Positions 27,890 through 36,380 of a DNA stretch of 64,000 nt are shown here, piece after piece. The position numbers and the translations under genes were made by a program. The DNA is taken from assembly GCF_015278315.1 (NCBI RefSeq), contig NZ_JADIJE010000004.1:340895-404894 (forward strand), in the 5' to 3' direction. The notes under the pieces are model-generated. The model did no database searches. It was given only the letters and a program-made list of their open reading frames with translations, and was not told the DNA's origin. The stretch is from Microbacterium ureisolvens. GTDB taxonomy: Bacteria; Actinomycetota; Actinomycetes; Actinomycetales; Microbacteriaceae. Numbering within the stretch: the stretch's first letter is position 1; each line of letters opens with the position of its first letter.

Positions 27890-27924
27890 CCTAGGAGCGC
27901 CCGGGTGAACCCGGCCGCACACGG

Positions 27925-27964
27925 CGAAGGGCGCCGCGGTGGGGGGAACCGCGACGCCCCTTCG
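27925..27964 (-). terminator. Terminator of amt
   Basis: Imperfect ~16-bp stem with CGAAGGG/CCCCTTCG ends and CCGCGGT/ACCGCG inner part, starting 16 bases after the amt stop on the minus strand. Confidence 0.7.
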
Positions 27965-27980
27965 GGCCGTGCCGGATGTC

Positions 27981-29249
27981 TCAGGCGCGCGAGCCCTCGA
28001 GCACGTAGCCCTCCTCGCCGTGGACGACGGTGTCGATGCCGGCGACCTCGTCCTCGTTCTTGACGCGGAAGCCGAGCGTCTTCTCGATCACGAAGCCGAT
28101 GCCGTACGCCAGCACGAACGAGTAGACCAGCACCGCGACGGCGGCGATCGCCTGCACGAGCAGCTGCGTGAGGTTGCCGCTGTAGATGAGGCCGGTGCTG
28201 TTGGCGAAGAAGCCGAGGTACAGCGTTCCGATGAGACCGCCGACCAGGTGGATGCCCACCACGTCGAGCGAGTCGTCGAAGCCCCACTTGTACTTGAGCT
28301 CGATCGCGAGGGCGCAGACCGCACCGGCGACGAGGCCGAGGACGATCGCCCAGATCGGGGTGAGCGACGCGCAGGCCGGGGTGATGGCGACCAGACCGGC
28401 GACGGCGCCCGAGGCGGCGCCCACCGAGGTCGGCTTGCCGTCCTTGACCTTCTCGACCACGAGCCAGGCGAGCAGGGCGGCGGCGGGCGCGGCGATGGTG
28501 TTCACGAACGCGAGCGCGGCGGTCCCGTCGGCGGCGAGCTCCGAGCCGGCGTTGAAGCCGAACCAGCCGAACCACAGCAGGCCCGCGCCCAGCAGCACGA
28601 ACGGCGGGTTGTGCGGGACGTGGACGCCCTTCTGGAAGCCGAGGCGCTTGCCGAGCACGAGGGCCAGTGCGAGCGCGGCCGCACCGGCGTTGATGTGCAC
28701 AGCGGTGCCGCCGGCGAAGTCGATCGCACCGACGCCGAACCACTCCTGCATGCCGTAGGTGATCCAGCCGCCGTAGGCGAAGCTGCCGTCCTCGGCGAGG
28801 CCGAAGTTGAAGACCCAGCTGGCGACCGGGAAGTAGACGATCGTCGCCCAGATCGCGGCGAAGATCATCCACGAGCCGAACTTCGCCCGGTCGGCGATGG
28901 CGCCGGAGACCAGCGCGACGGTGAGGATGGCGAACGTGGCCTGGAAGGCGACGAAGGCCAGCGGCGGGTAGGCGGCGCCCTCAGGCGTCTCGAGCAGGCT
29001 GGTCAGTCCGATGGCCGACCAGTCGATCGACCAGGGTGCGACGAGTCCGTCGGCGCTGGGGAAGGCGATTGCGTAGCCGTAGATCACCCACAGCACGCCG
29101 ATGAGCCCCAGTGCTCCGAAGCTCAGCATCATCATGCTGATGACGCTCTTGGCCTTGACCAGGCCGCCGTAGAAGAACGCGAGACCGGGCGTCATCAACA
29201 AGACGAGCGCGGCCGCGATGAGCATGAATGCGGTGTTGCCTTGATCCAT
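27981..29249 (-). CDS. amt: Ammonium transporter
   Basis: 422 residues, eleven membrane segments. Family landmarks: GLAFFYGGLVKAKSVISMMM near the N-terminus, the DFAGGTAVHINAGAAALALAL signature with the first pore histidine, and DVVGIHLVGGLIGTLYLGFFAN with the second. It moves ammonium/ammonia across the membrane. No glnK or glnD follows, unlike the standard amtB-glnK-glnD order. A GlnR-type box lies about 95 bases upstream, predicting induction under nitrogen limitation. Confidence 0.97.
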   Translation of the reverse strand: MDQGNTAFMLIAAALVLLMTPGLAFFYGGLVKAKSVISMMMLSFGALGLIGVLWVIYGYAIAFPSADGLVAPWSIDWSAIGLTSLLETPEGAAYPPLAFVAFQATFAILTVALVSGAIADRAKFGSWMIFAAIWATIVYFPVASWVFNFGLAEDGSFAYGGWITYGMQEWFGVGAIDFAGGTAVHINAGAAALALALVLGKRLGFQKGVHVPHNPPFVLLGAGLLWFGWFGFNAGSELAADGTAALAFVNTIAAPAAALLAWLVVEKVKDGKPTSVGAASGAVAGLVAITPACASLTPIWAIVLGLVAGAVCALAIELKYKWGFDDSLDVVGIHLVGGLIGTLYLGFFANSTGLIYSGNLTQLLVQAIAAVAVLVYSFVLAYGIGFVIEKTLGFRVKNEDEVAGIDTVVHGEEGYVLEGSRA

Positions 29250-29340
29250 CTCGGTGGAGAACCTCTCTGCGGGTGACGCAGGTGTAGCGTCGGGTTCCCT
29301 CAGTGTGACGACGCCCCGTTTCGGCAGCGGGACGAGCCGT

Positions 29341-29356
29341 GTTTCCCCTTCGTTAC
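29341..29356 (-). promoter_or_regulatory. GlnR-type box upstream of amt
   Basis: The minus strand reads GTAAC-GAAGGG-GAAAC, an exact match to the published GlnR pattern GTnAC-N6-GAAAC. A second, related element (GAAAC-N6-TTTAC) lies at 29372-29387. The amt start is at 29249. Confidence 0.65.
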
Positions 29357-29430
29357 GCGAGGCGTGCGTACGTAAACATCGTGTTTCGGCGCGCCGAATG
29401 CGTGCCGCGAATCCGGCGCGAGTCGCCCGG

Positions 29431-30459
29431 TCAGGCCAGTGTCGAGGCGACGAGCCGGGAGATCGCCCGCAGGTACTTCTTGCGGTAGCCGCCGGCCAGC
29501 ATCTCCTCGGGGAAGACGAGATCCAGCGAGGTGCCGGTCGCGCGGATCGGCAGCTGCGCGTCGTAGACCCGGTCGATGAAGGCGACGAACCGCAAGGCCG
29601 CGGACTGGTCGGTGAACGGCGTCACCTCGCGCAGTCCCACGAGCGACAGATCCTCGATCAGTCGGATGTACCTCGACGGATGCACGTGCGCGAGGTGGGC
29701 GATGAGCGCGTCGAAGGTGTCGTCCGACGCGAGACCCGCGGCTGCGGCATCCGCGATCGCCGCTTCGTACTGCGGCGTGTCGAGCACGACGGCGTGGCCG
29801 TCCACCGCGCGGTGACGATAGTCGGTGCCGTCGATCCGGATCGTCTGGAAGCTCGAGGCCATCGCGTGGATCTCGCGCAGGAAGTCCTGCGCGGCGAACC
29901 GCCCCTCGCCCAGTGCGTTGGGAGGGGTGTTGGATGTCGCAGCCAGCCGTGTTCCAGATGCCACGAGTTCGCCCAGCAGGCGTGTCATGACCATCGTGTC
30001 GCCGGGGTCGTCGAGCTCGAACTCGTCGATGCACAGGAGGTCCGAGCCGCGGAACAGCTCGACGGTGTTCTGGTAGCCCAGCGCACCCACCAGCGCGGTG
30101 TACTCGATGAACGACCCGAAGTACTTCCTGCGCGCCGGCATCGCGTGGTAGACGGACGCCAGGAGGTGGGTCTTGCCGACGCCGAAGCCGCCGTCGAGGT
30201 ACACGCCCGGCTTCAGCTCCGGTCGCTTGGCGCGGCGGAACAGACCGCCCTTGGCGGGCGCCGCGCTGCCCGAGAACGCCTGCAGCAGATCCTTCGCGGC
30301 CTGCTGCGACGGGTAGGCCGGATCGGCGCGATACGTCTCGAAGGTCGCGTCGGCGAACTGCGGCGGCGGAACCAGCGCGGCGACCATCTCGGCGCCGGCG
30401 AGCTGCGGGGCGCGCTCCGCGAGGTGGACGACGCCGGTGCGGGTGGCGGAGACGGTCAT
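29431..30459 (-). CDS. zapE: Cell division protein ZapE (AFG1-like ATPase)
   Basis: 342 residues. AFG1/ZapE P-loop ATPase: GVYLDGGFGVGKTHLLASVYH (Walker A), LLCIDEFELDDPGDTMVMTRLL (Walker B) and SNTPPNALGEGRFAAQDFLREI. In E. coli it acts on the Z ring late in division. ATG at 30459; a longer frame upstream covers the triple repeat and looks non-coding. Upstream are three degenerate direct repeats. Confidence 0.93.
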   Translation of the reverse strand: MTVSATRTGVVHLAERAPQLAGAEMVAALVPPPQFADATFETYRADPAYPSQQAAKDLLQAFSGSAAPAKGGLFRRAKRPELKPGVYLDGGFGVGKTHLLASVYHAMPARRKYFGSFIEYTALVGALGYQNTVELFRGSDLLCIDEFELDDPGDTMVMTRLLGELVASGTRLAATSNTPPNALGEGRFAAQDFLREIHAMASSFQTIRIDGTDYRHRAVDGHAVVLDTPQYEAAIADAAAAGLASDDTFDALIAHLAHVHPSRYIRLIEDLSLVGLREVTPFTDQSAALRFVAFIDRVYDAQLPIRATGTSLDLVFPEEMLAGGYRKKYLRAISRLVASTLA

Positions 30460-30466
30460 GCGGGTC

Positions 30467-30524
30467 CTGTGTCGGAGTGAGGGACTGCCTGTGACGGAGT
30501 CCTGCGTGCGGCTGTGACGGAGTC
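30467..30524. repeat. Three degenerate direct repeats upstream of zapE
   Basis: CTGTGTCGGAGT (30467), CTGTGACGGAGTC (30489) and CTGTGACGGAGTC (30512) recur every 22-23 bp, starting eight bases upstream of the zapE start codon on the minus strand. The spacing of about two helical turns would suit cooperative protein binding, but it may also be slippage. Confidence 0.6.
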
Positions 30525-30558
30525 TTACTCGAGTGCTGTGCTCGTCCGGCTGGGAATC

Positions 30559-30595
30559 TAAGGTCGGAGGCGACGGTTCAACCCTAACCGTCGCC
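30559..30595 (+). promoter_or_regulatory. -10 box and start-site hairpin of the sulfurtransferase gene
   Basis: TAAGGT (30559-30564) would start transcription near 30571, inside a perfect inverted repeat GGCGACGGTT (30569-30578) / AACCGTCGCC (30586-30595). It may be an operator at +1 or a 5' mRNA hairpin. Confidence 0.5.
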
Positions 30596-30665
30596 CGCGC
30601 GCGGCAGGTCCCGCTTGACACCGGATGACCGCCGCCCGCCTCGCACCCCGAATCCAGGAGACGCC

Positions 30666-31571
30666 ATGGCCATCGAGACCGACACCTCGTCCGAGAAGTT
30701 CGCCGAGTACGCAGAGCCCGGTCGGCTCGTCACCGGCGACTGGCTGGAGGCGCATCTGGGTGAGCCGGGCCTGGTCGTGGTGGAGTCCGACGAGGACGTC
30801 CTGCTGTACGAGACGGGGCACATCCCCGGGGCGGTAAAGGTCGACTGGCACACCGAGCTGAACGACCCGGTCGTGCGCGACTACGTCGACGGCGAGGGCT
30901 TCGCGGCGCTGCTGAGCCGCAAGGGCATCTCGCGCGGTGACACCGTGGTGATCTACGGCGACAAGAACAACTGGTGGGCCGCGTACGCGCTGTGGGTGTT
31001 CTCCCTCTTCGGGCACGAAGACGTCAGGCTCCTGGACGGCGGGCGCGACAAGTGGATCGCCGAGGGGCGGCCGATCACGACGGATGCCTCGACCCCGGCG
31101 CCGACCGAATACCCCGTGGTGGAGCGCGACGACAGTGTGCTGCGGGCGTACAAGGACGACGTGCTGGCGCACCTCGGCCGCGGACCGCTCATCGACGTCC
31201 GCTCCCCCGAGGAGTACGACGGCACGCGCACTTCGGCGCCCGCGTATCCCGAGGAGGGCGCGCTCCGCGCCGGCCACATCCCGTCCGCGCAGAGCGTCCC
31301 GTGGGCGCGCGCGGTCGCGCCTGACGGCGGATTCAAGACGCGAGCCGAGCTCGACGCCATCTACCGCGGGGAGGTCGGCCTGGCCGACGACGACGCGATC
31401 GTCGCGTACTGCCGCATCGGCGAGCGCTCCAGCCACACCTGGTTCGTGCTCAAGCACCTCCTCGGGTTCGACGACGTCCGCAACTACGACGGCTCGTGGA
31501 CCGAGTGGGGCAGCGCGGTCCGGGTGCCGATCGTCTCCGGCGCAGAGCCCGGCGAGGCGCCCGCGCGCTGA
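30666..31571 (+). CDS. Thiosulfate/3-mercaptopyruvate sulfurtransferase, tandem rhodanese
   Basis: 301 residues with two rhodanese domains. The first ([31 protein letters not shown]) is inactive by design; the second has [25 protein letters not shown] and the catalytic cysteine in [15 protein letters not shown]. It transfers sulfane sulfur to cyanide or thiols. AGGAG lies five bases before the ATG. It is immediately followed by sufE, a sulfur acceptor protein. Confidence 0.95.
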   Translation: MAIETDTSSEKFAEYAEPGRLVTGDWLEAHLGEPGLVVVESDEDVLLYETGHIPGAVKVDWHTELNDPVVRDYVDGEGFAALLSRKGISRGDTVVIYGDKNNWWAAYALWVFSLFGHEDVRLLDGGRDKWIAEGRPITTDASTPAPTEYPVVERDDSVLRAYKDDVLAHLGRGPLIDVRSPEEYDGTRTSAPAYPEEGALRAGHIPSAQSVPWARAVAPDGGFKTRAELDAIYRGEVGLADDDAIVAYCRIGERSSHTWFVLKHLLGFDDVRNYDGSWTEWGSAVRVPIVSGAEPGEAPAR

Positions 31572-31606
31572 GCCGCGGCATCCGTCGGCATGGGAAAATG
31601 GACGGG

Positions 31607-32044
31607 ATGACCGACGCCGCCCTGCACGACCGCCTCGCCGAGATCCGCGACGAGTTCCTCGAGCTGCCCGAACCCGACCGGCTGCAGCTTCTCCTGGAGT
31701 ACTCGTACGAGCTCCCGCCCATCCCGGCGGAGTACGAGGGCCATCCGGAGCTGTGCGAGCGCGTAGTCGAGTGCCAGTCCCCGGTCTATATCGTCGTCGA
31801 CGTCGACCCCGAGGGCATTGTCGCGATGCACGCCACCGCGCCGCCGGAGGCGCCGACCACCCGCGGGTTCGCGAGCATCCTCGCCCAGGGGCTCACCGGG
31901 CTGACGGTCGCGGAGGTGCTGGCCGTGCCCGTGGACTACCCCCAGACGCTGGGCCTCACCCGAGTGGTCTCGCCGCTGCGGATCTCGGGCATGACGGGCA
32001 TGCTGCTGCGCGCGCAGCGCCAGGTGCGCACCAAGTCCGCCTGA
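31607..32044 (+). CDS. sufE: SufE family cysteine desulfurase-associated protein
   Basis: 145 residues. SufE fold with the persulfide-accepting cysteine in RVVECQSPVYIVVDVD and the downstream ARGF-like TTRGFASILAQGLTG and GMTGMLLRAQRQV. It accepts sulfur from a SufS-type desulfurase. Two possible ATGs, 31598 and 31607; neither has a clear ribosome site, and I chose the one giving the family-like MTDAALHDRLAEI start. Downstream of the sulfurtransferase by 35 bp, probably one operon. Confidence 0.93.
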   Translation: MTDAALHDRLAEIRDEFLELPEPDRLQLLLEYSYELPPIPAEYEGHPELCERVVECQSPVYIVVDVDPEGIVAMHATAPPEAPTTRGFASILAQGLTGLTVAEVLAVPVDYPQTLGLTRVVSPLRISGMTGMLLRAQRQVRTKSA

Positions 32045-32056
32045 CGCCGAACGTCG

Positions 32057-33286
32057 CTACGCCGGGACGATCCCCTGTGCGCGCAGCCAGGTGCTGATGC
32101 TGTCGCTCCACCGCTCCTGGTCGTAGTTCCAGAGCTTGGTGTGCCGCGCCACCTCGAACACCTGCATCTCGACGAGGTCGGGCCGGGCGGCGACGAGGTC
32201 GTGGGAGGCGTCGGACGGGACGAATCCGTCGTCGTCGCTGTGGAGGATGAGGACCGGATGCCGCAGCTCGGCCGCTCGCGCCACGACGTCGAGCTGGTCG
32301 AGGCGGATCGCCGCGCCGGTGCGCGTCAACGGGGCGGCCCACTCGTTCTGCAGGGCCTCGATCGCCAGGCGGCTGACCGGCAGGGGCACGCGCTCGACGC
32401 GCGCCTGGTACGCCAGCACCACTCGCCAGTCGACGACCGGGGACTCGAGGATGAGACCGGCGATCGCGTCGCCGTGCGCCGAGTTGAGCGCGAGCTGCAG
32501 CGCGATCGCGCCGCCCATGGACCAGCCCATGATGATGATCCGGCGCGCGCCGCGCCGGCGGGCGAAACCGACCGCTGCGTCGACGTCGCGCCACTCCGTC
32601 GCCCCGAGCGCGTAGGTGCCGCTGCGGCTGCGCGGCGCCTCGCCGTCGTTGCGGTACGAGACCACGAGCGACGTGATGCCGAGGGCGTGGAAGACCGGGA
32701 CGGCGCGGAGGCACTCCGCGCGGGTCGTCCCGCGTCCGTGCACCTGGATGACCCAGGTCTCCCCGGTGCCCGCGGCGAAGAGCCACGCCGGGCAGGGGCC
32801 GACGGTCGACCCGATCAGCTCGGGCGTGAAAGGCAGGTGAAGCTGCTCGGGGCGGTCGTAGTACCACCCGCTGAATGCGGCTTCCGGCTCCAGGCGCGCG
32901 TCGGAGGGGATGTGGGTCAGCAGCTTGCGCTTGACACTCGTGGCGTCCTCCGAGAGCACGGAGCCGAGCTTGATGTAGTCGGAGGTGCCGCTGGTGAACA
33001 GCCCGTAGCGTCCGGGAAGCCCGGTGTCTGCGGTGCGCGACAGCGTGATCGTCTGCGCCGCGGTGTCGAGCGCCAGGATGCGCGTGTCGTGCTCGCGACG
33101 CGCGGGCGTCACGACCTTGCGGGCCATGAGCACCGAGCCGGCGGCGAGGGCGCCGAGCACGCCGGCCAGAGCCACACTCAGCACCGTGAGCGCGGCCTTC
33201 ACCCCGGCGACGAGAGCGGGAGTCCTGGACCCCCGTGCAGGACTGCGGGTTGCGCCGCCCATCGCGGCGCGCCTGGAGTCGACCAT
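32057..33286 (-). CDS. Membrane-anchored alpha/beta hydrolase
   Basis: 409 residues. N-terminal signal-anchor (ALTVLSVALAGVLGALAAGSVLMA, about 33-56), an all-beta-looking stretch, then an alpha/beta hydrolase domain: HGRG oxyanion region (IQVHGRGTTRAECL), nucleophile elbow GWSMGGA, acid in LILHSDDDGFVP and histidine in VARHTKLWNYD. The substrate is unknown; probably faces outward. A -10 (TAGAGT, minus strand 33301-33296) overlaps that of the divergent DUF3000 gene. Confidence 0.9.
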   Translation of the reverse strand: MVDSRRAAMGGATRSPARGSRTPALVAGVKAALTVLSVALAGVLGALAAGSVLMARKVVTPARREHDTRILALDTAAQTITLSRTADTGLPGRYGLFTSGTSDYIKLGSVLSEDATSVKRKLLTHIPSDARLEPEAAFSGWYYDRPEQLHLPFTPELIGSTVGPCPAWLFAAGTGETWVIQVHGRGTTRAECLRAVPVFHALGITSLVVSYRNDGEAPRSRSGTYALGATEWRDVDAAVGFARRRGARRIIIMGWSMGGAIALQLALNSAHGDAIAGLILESPVVDWRVVLAYQARVERVPLPVSRLAIEALQNEWAAPLTRTGAAIRLDQLDVVARAAELRHPVLILHSDDDGFVPSDASHDLVAARPDLVEMQVFEVARHTKLWNYDQERWSDSISTWLRAQGIVPA

Positions 33287-33295
33287 CGAGGCATC

Positions 33296-33305
33296 ACTCT
33301 AGTCT
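33296..33305. promoter_or_regulatory. Overlapping divergent -10 boxes, hydrolase and DUF3000 genes
   Basis: Plus strand TAGTCT (33300-33305), six bases before the DUF3000 GTG; minus strand TAGAGT (33301-33296), nine bases before the hydrolase ATG. Two polymerases could not use both at once. Confidence 0.55.
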
Positions 33306-33311
33306 GTCCGC

Positions 33312-33902
33312 GTGGCAGAGCAGCGTCCCCCCGCGGCCCCGGGCTCGTTCGAGCAGGCCGCCGAGTCGGTGCGCGAGATCCGCTTCCGCGACGACCTCAC
33401 GGTTCGCGAGATCACCGCGCCGCAGGGGCTCGCGCCCCACGCGCTGGCGATCGCCGGCGACGTGCGCTCCTCCCCCGACGACGCGGCGTCGCCCTACGGC
33501 ACCGGGCGCCTGGTCCTCCTCCACGACCCCGAGGAGCCGGCGCCCTGGAACGGACCGTGGCGCATCGTGTGCTTCGCGCAGGCGCCGCTGGAGCCCGAGA
33601 TCGGCGTCGACCCCCTTCTCGCCGACGTCGCGTGGACCTGGCTGACCGACGCGCTGGAGTCCCGCCGTGCCGGCTTCCACTCGGCATCCGGAACCGCCAC
33701 GAAGACCCTGTCCAAGGGATTCGGGAGTCTCGCCGCGGAAGGAGACGGGGCGCAGATCGAATTGCGGGCCTCCTGGTCACCGGAAGGCGCGATCGCTCCG
33801 CACGTGGAAGCATGGGCGGAGTTGGTTTGCATGCTGGCGGGACTCCCGCCCGGCTCGGAAGGGATCGCGATGCTCGGTTCTCGCAGGTCGCCACGTGGCT
33901 GA
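33312..33902 (+). CDS. DUF3000 domain-containing protein
   Basis: 196 residues, one DUF3000 domain (FEQAAESVREIRFRDDLTVREITAPQGLAPHALAIAGDV, then LVLLHDPEEPAPWNGPWRIVCFAQAPLEPEIG and AWTWLTDAL). The family is actinobacterial and always next to RNase D; its role is unknown. GTG start, leaderless by position. Its stop overlaps the start of the RNase D gene by eight bases. Confidence 0.93.
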   Translation: MAEQRPPAAPGSFEQAAESVREIRFRDDLTVREITAPQGLAPHALAIAGDVRSSPDDAASPYGTGRLVLLHDPEEPAPWNGPWRIVCFAQAPLEPEIGVDPLLADVAWTWLTDALESRRAGFHSASGTATKTLSKGFGSLAAEGDGAQIELRASWSPEGAIAPHVEAWAELVCMLAGLPPGSEGIAMLGSRRSPRG

Positions 33903-35094
33903 TTACGACGTCATCGACGAGGTCGGCGGCGTCGCCGATGCCGCGCGCCGCCTCGCCGACGGAGAGGGCCCGGTCGCGGTCGACGTCGAGCGCGCCTCGG
34001 GCTTCCGGTACTCCCAGCGCGCGTACCTGGTGCAGGTGTACCGCCGCGGTGCCGGCGTCTTCCTCTTCGATCCCCCGCCGATCGGCGACTTCCGCGCCCT
34101 CGAGGATGCCATCGGCGCGCAGGAGTGGGTGCTGCACGCCGCAAGCCAGGATCTGCCGTCGCTGCGCGAGCTGGGCCTGGAGCCCGCGACGATCTTCGAC
34201 ACCGAGCTGGCCGCACGGCTCCTGGGCCACGAGCGGGTCGGTCTTGGCGCCGTCGTCGAGGACACGCTCGGGATCACGCTGGCGAAGGCCCACTCCGCCT
34301 CGGACTGGTCGACCAGGCCGCTGCCCCAGTCATGGCTGGAGTACGCGGCGCTGGATGTCGAGCACCTCGTGGACGTCCGCGACAAGCTGGTCGAAGAGCT
34401 CGTGGAGCAGGGCAAGACCGAGTTCGCCGCGGAGGAGTTCCGCGCGGTGCTCGAGCGCGAGCCCAAGCCGCCGCGGGAGGAGCCGTGGCGCCGCCTGTCG
34501 GGCCTGCACACCGTCCGCGGTCGCAAGGCGCTCGCCGTCGCTCGCGAGCTGTGGACTGCGCGCGAGGAGTACGCGCGCGAGGAGGACGTCGCGCCCGGCC
34601 GCCTCGTGCCCGACCGGGCGCTGGTGGCCGCGGTGCTCGCCGACCCGAAGACCAAGAGCGCACTGGCGGCGGTGAAGGAGTTCACCGGCCGTGCGAGCCG
34701 CTCGCAGCTGGACCGCTGGTGGGCGGCGATCGAAGCCGGACGCGCGGTCACGCAGCTCCCCCTCGAGCGCGCGAGCGGCGGCGACACGCTCCCGCCGCCT
34801 CGCGCCTGGGTGGATCGCAACCCGGAGGCCGATGCGAGGCTCAAGGCGGCTCGTCCCCTCGTGGAGCAGCGCGCCGAGGAACTGCGCATGCCGACGGAGA
34901 ACCTGCTCACCCCCGAGCTGCTGCGCCGCGTGGCGTGGGCTCCGCCGGAGCCCGTCACCGCTGCATCCGTCGGCGAAGCGCTCCTCGCGCTCGGCGCGCG
35001 ATCCTGGCAGGTTGCGCAGACTGCACAGGTGATCGCCGATGCCTTTGTGGGATCCGTGCAAGCGGTGTCGGAGGCGTCGGAAACCGCTTCGTAG
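33895..35094 (+). CDS. rnd: Ribonuclease D-like 3'-5' exonuclease
   Basis: 399 residues. DEDD exonuclease domain: GPVAVDVERASGFRY (D-E), VLHAASQDLPSLRELG (D), and YAALDVEHLVDVRDKL (Y-D). An HRDC domain follows (DRALVAAVLADPKTKSALAAVKEF), then a ~100-residue C-terminal part with a second helical domain. It trims structured RNA 3' ends such as tRNA precursors. GTG at 33895 overlaps DUF3000, so the two are cotranslated. Confidence 0.93.
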   Translation: MADYDVIDEVGGVADAARRLADGEGPVAVDVERASGFRYSQRAYLVQVYRRGAGVFLFDPPPIGDFRALEDAIGAQEWVLHAASQDLPSLRELGLEPATIFDTELAARLLGHERVGLGAVVEDTLGITLAKAHSASDWSTRPLPQSWLEYAALDVEHLVDVRDKLVEELVEQGKTEFAAEEFRAVLEREPKPPREEPWRRLSGLHTVRGRKALAVARELWTAREEYAREEDVAPGRLVPDRALVAAVLADPKTKSALAAVKEFTGRASRSQLDRWWAAIEAGRAVTQLPLERASGGDTLPPPRAWVDRNPEADARLKAARPLVEQRAEELRMPTENLLTPELLRRVAWAPPEPVTAASVGEALLALGARSWQVAQTAQVIADAFVGSVQAVSEASETAS

Positions 35095-35133
35095 GTTTCC
35101 CCCACCCGATTCCGGCCGTTTCCGCGGCCCTCC

Positions 35134-35139
35134 TAGGCT
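35134..35139 (+). promoter_or_regulatory. Probable -10 box of the fad operon
   Basis: TAGGCT, 33 bases before the thiolase start; a strong GGAGG follows at 35158-35162. Confidence 0.5.
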
Positions 35140-35166
35140 GGCGTCATCCCAACTTTTGGAGGCAGA

Positions 35167-36372
35167 GTGGCCGAGATTTCGGACGTCTTCTTCGTCGATG
35201 GCATGCGCACCCCGTTCGGGCGCGCCGGCGAGAAGGGCATGTACTGGAACACCCGAGCGGACGACCTCGCCGTCAAGGCGACGATCGGGCTCATGGAGCG
35301 CAATCCGGGCGTTCCCAAGGACCGCATCGATGACGTCGCGATCGCCGCGACGAGCCAGACCGGCGACCAGGGCCTGACCCTCGGACGCAGTGTGGCGATC
35401 CTCGCCGGGCTCCCCCAGACGGTGCCAGGGTTCGCCATCGACCGCATGTGCGCGGGCGCCATGACGAGCGTCACGACCATGGCCGGTTCCATCGGCATGG
35501 GCATGTACGACCTCGCCCTCGCGGGCGGCGTGGAGCACATGGGCCACCACCCGATCGGCGGCAACGCCGACCCGAACCCGCGGTTCGTCGCCGAGAAGAT
35601 GGTCGACCCGGGCGCGCTCAACATGGGCGTGACGGCGGAGCGGATCTTCGACCGCTTCCCGCACCTGACCAAGGAGCGCTCGGACCGGTACGGCATGCTG
35701 AGCCAGCACAAGGTGCAGGCCGCCTACGACGCCGGCAAGATCCAGTCCGACCTCGTGCCCGTCGCGATCAAGGACGCCGAGGGTTCGTGGGGACTGGCCA
35801 CCGAGGACGAGGGCCGCCGGCCGCAGACCACGATGGAAGACCTGGCGAACCTCAAGACGCCGTTCCGCCCGCACGGTCGCGTGACCGCCGGCACCTCCTC
35901 GCCCCTCACCGACGGTGCGACGATGTCGCTGCTCGCCGGCGGCGGGGCCGTGAAGGAACTGGGCCTCAAGCCCAAGATGAAGCTCGTCTCGTTCGCGTTC
36001 GCGGGCGTGCAGCCCGAGATCATGGGCATCGGTCCGATCCCCTCGACCGAGAAGGCGCTGAAGAAGGCCGGCCTCAAGATCGACGACATCGGCCTGTTCG
36101 AGCTGAACGAGGCCTTCGCGATCCAGGTGATCTCGCTCCTCGACCACTTCGGCATCGCCGACGACGACCCACGGGTCAACCCGTGGGGCGGCGCGATCGC
36201 GTTCGGCCACCCGCTGGCGGCCTCGGGCGTGCGCCTGATGATCCAGCTCGCGGCGCACTTCGCCGAGCGCCCCGACGTCCGCTACGGCCTCACCGCGATG
36301 TGCGTCGGCCTCGGCCAGGGCGGCTCGGTCATCTGGGAGAACCCCCACTTCGACGGAAAGAAGCGGAAGTAA
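35167..36372 (+). CDS. fadA: Acetyl-CoA C-acyltransferase (thiolase)
   Basis: 401 residues. Thiolase fold with acyl-cysteine in IDRMCAGAMTSV, NEAFA, catalytic histidine in GGAIAFGHPLAASGVRL and second cysteine in TAMCVGLGQGGSV. It cleaves 3-ketoacyl-CoA, the last step of beta-oxidation. GTG start with GGAGG four bases upstream. Followed eight bases later by the multifunctional partner gene, the standard FadA-FadB pair. Confidence 0.95.
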   Translation: MAEISDVFFVDGMRTPFGRAGEKGMYWNTRADDLAVKATIGLMERNPGVPKDRIDDVAIAATSQTGDQGLTLGRSVAILAGLPQTVPGFAIDRMCAGAMTSVTTMAGSIGMGMYDLALAGGVEHMGHHPIGGNADPNPRFVAEKMVDPGALNMGVTAERIFDRFPHLTKERSDRYGMLSQHKVQAAYDAGKIQSDLVPVAIKDAEGSWGLATEDEGRRPQTTMEDLANLKTPFRPHGRVTAGTSSPLTDGATMSLLAGGGAVKELGLKPKMKLVSFAFAGVQPEIMGIGPIPSTEKALKKAGLKIDDIGLFELNEAFAIQVISLLDHFGIADDDPRVNPWGGAIAFGHPLAASGVRLMIQLAAHFAERPDVRYGLTAMCVGLGQGGSVIWENPHFDGKKRK

Positions 36373-36380
36373 AGCGCGGC

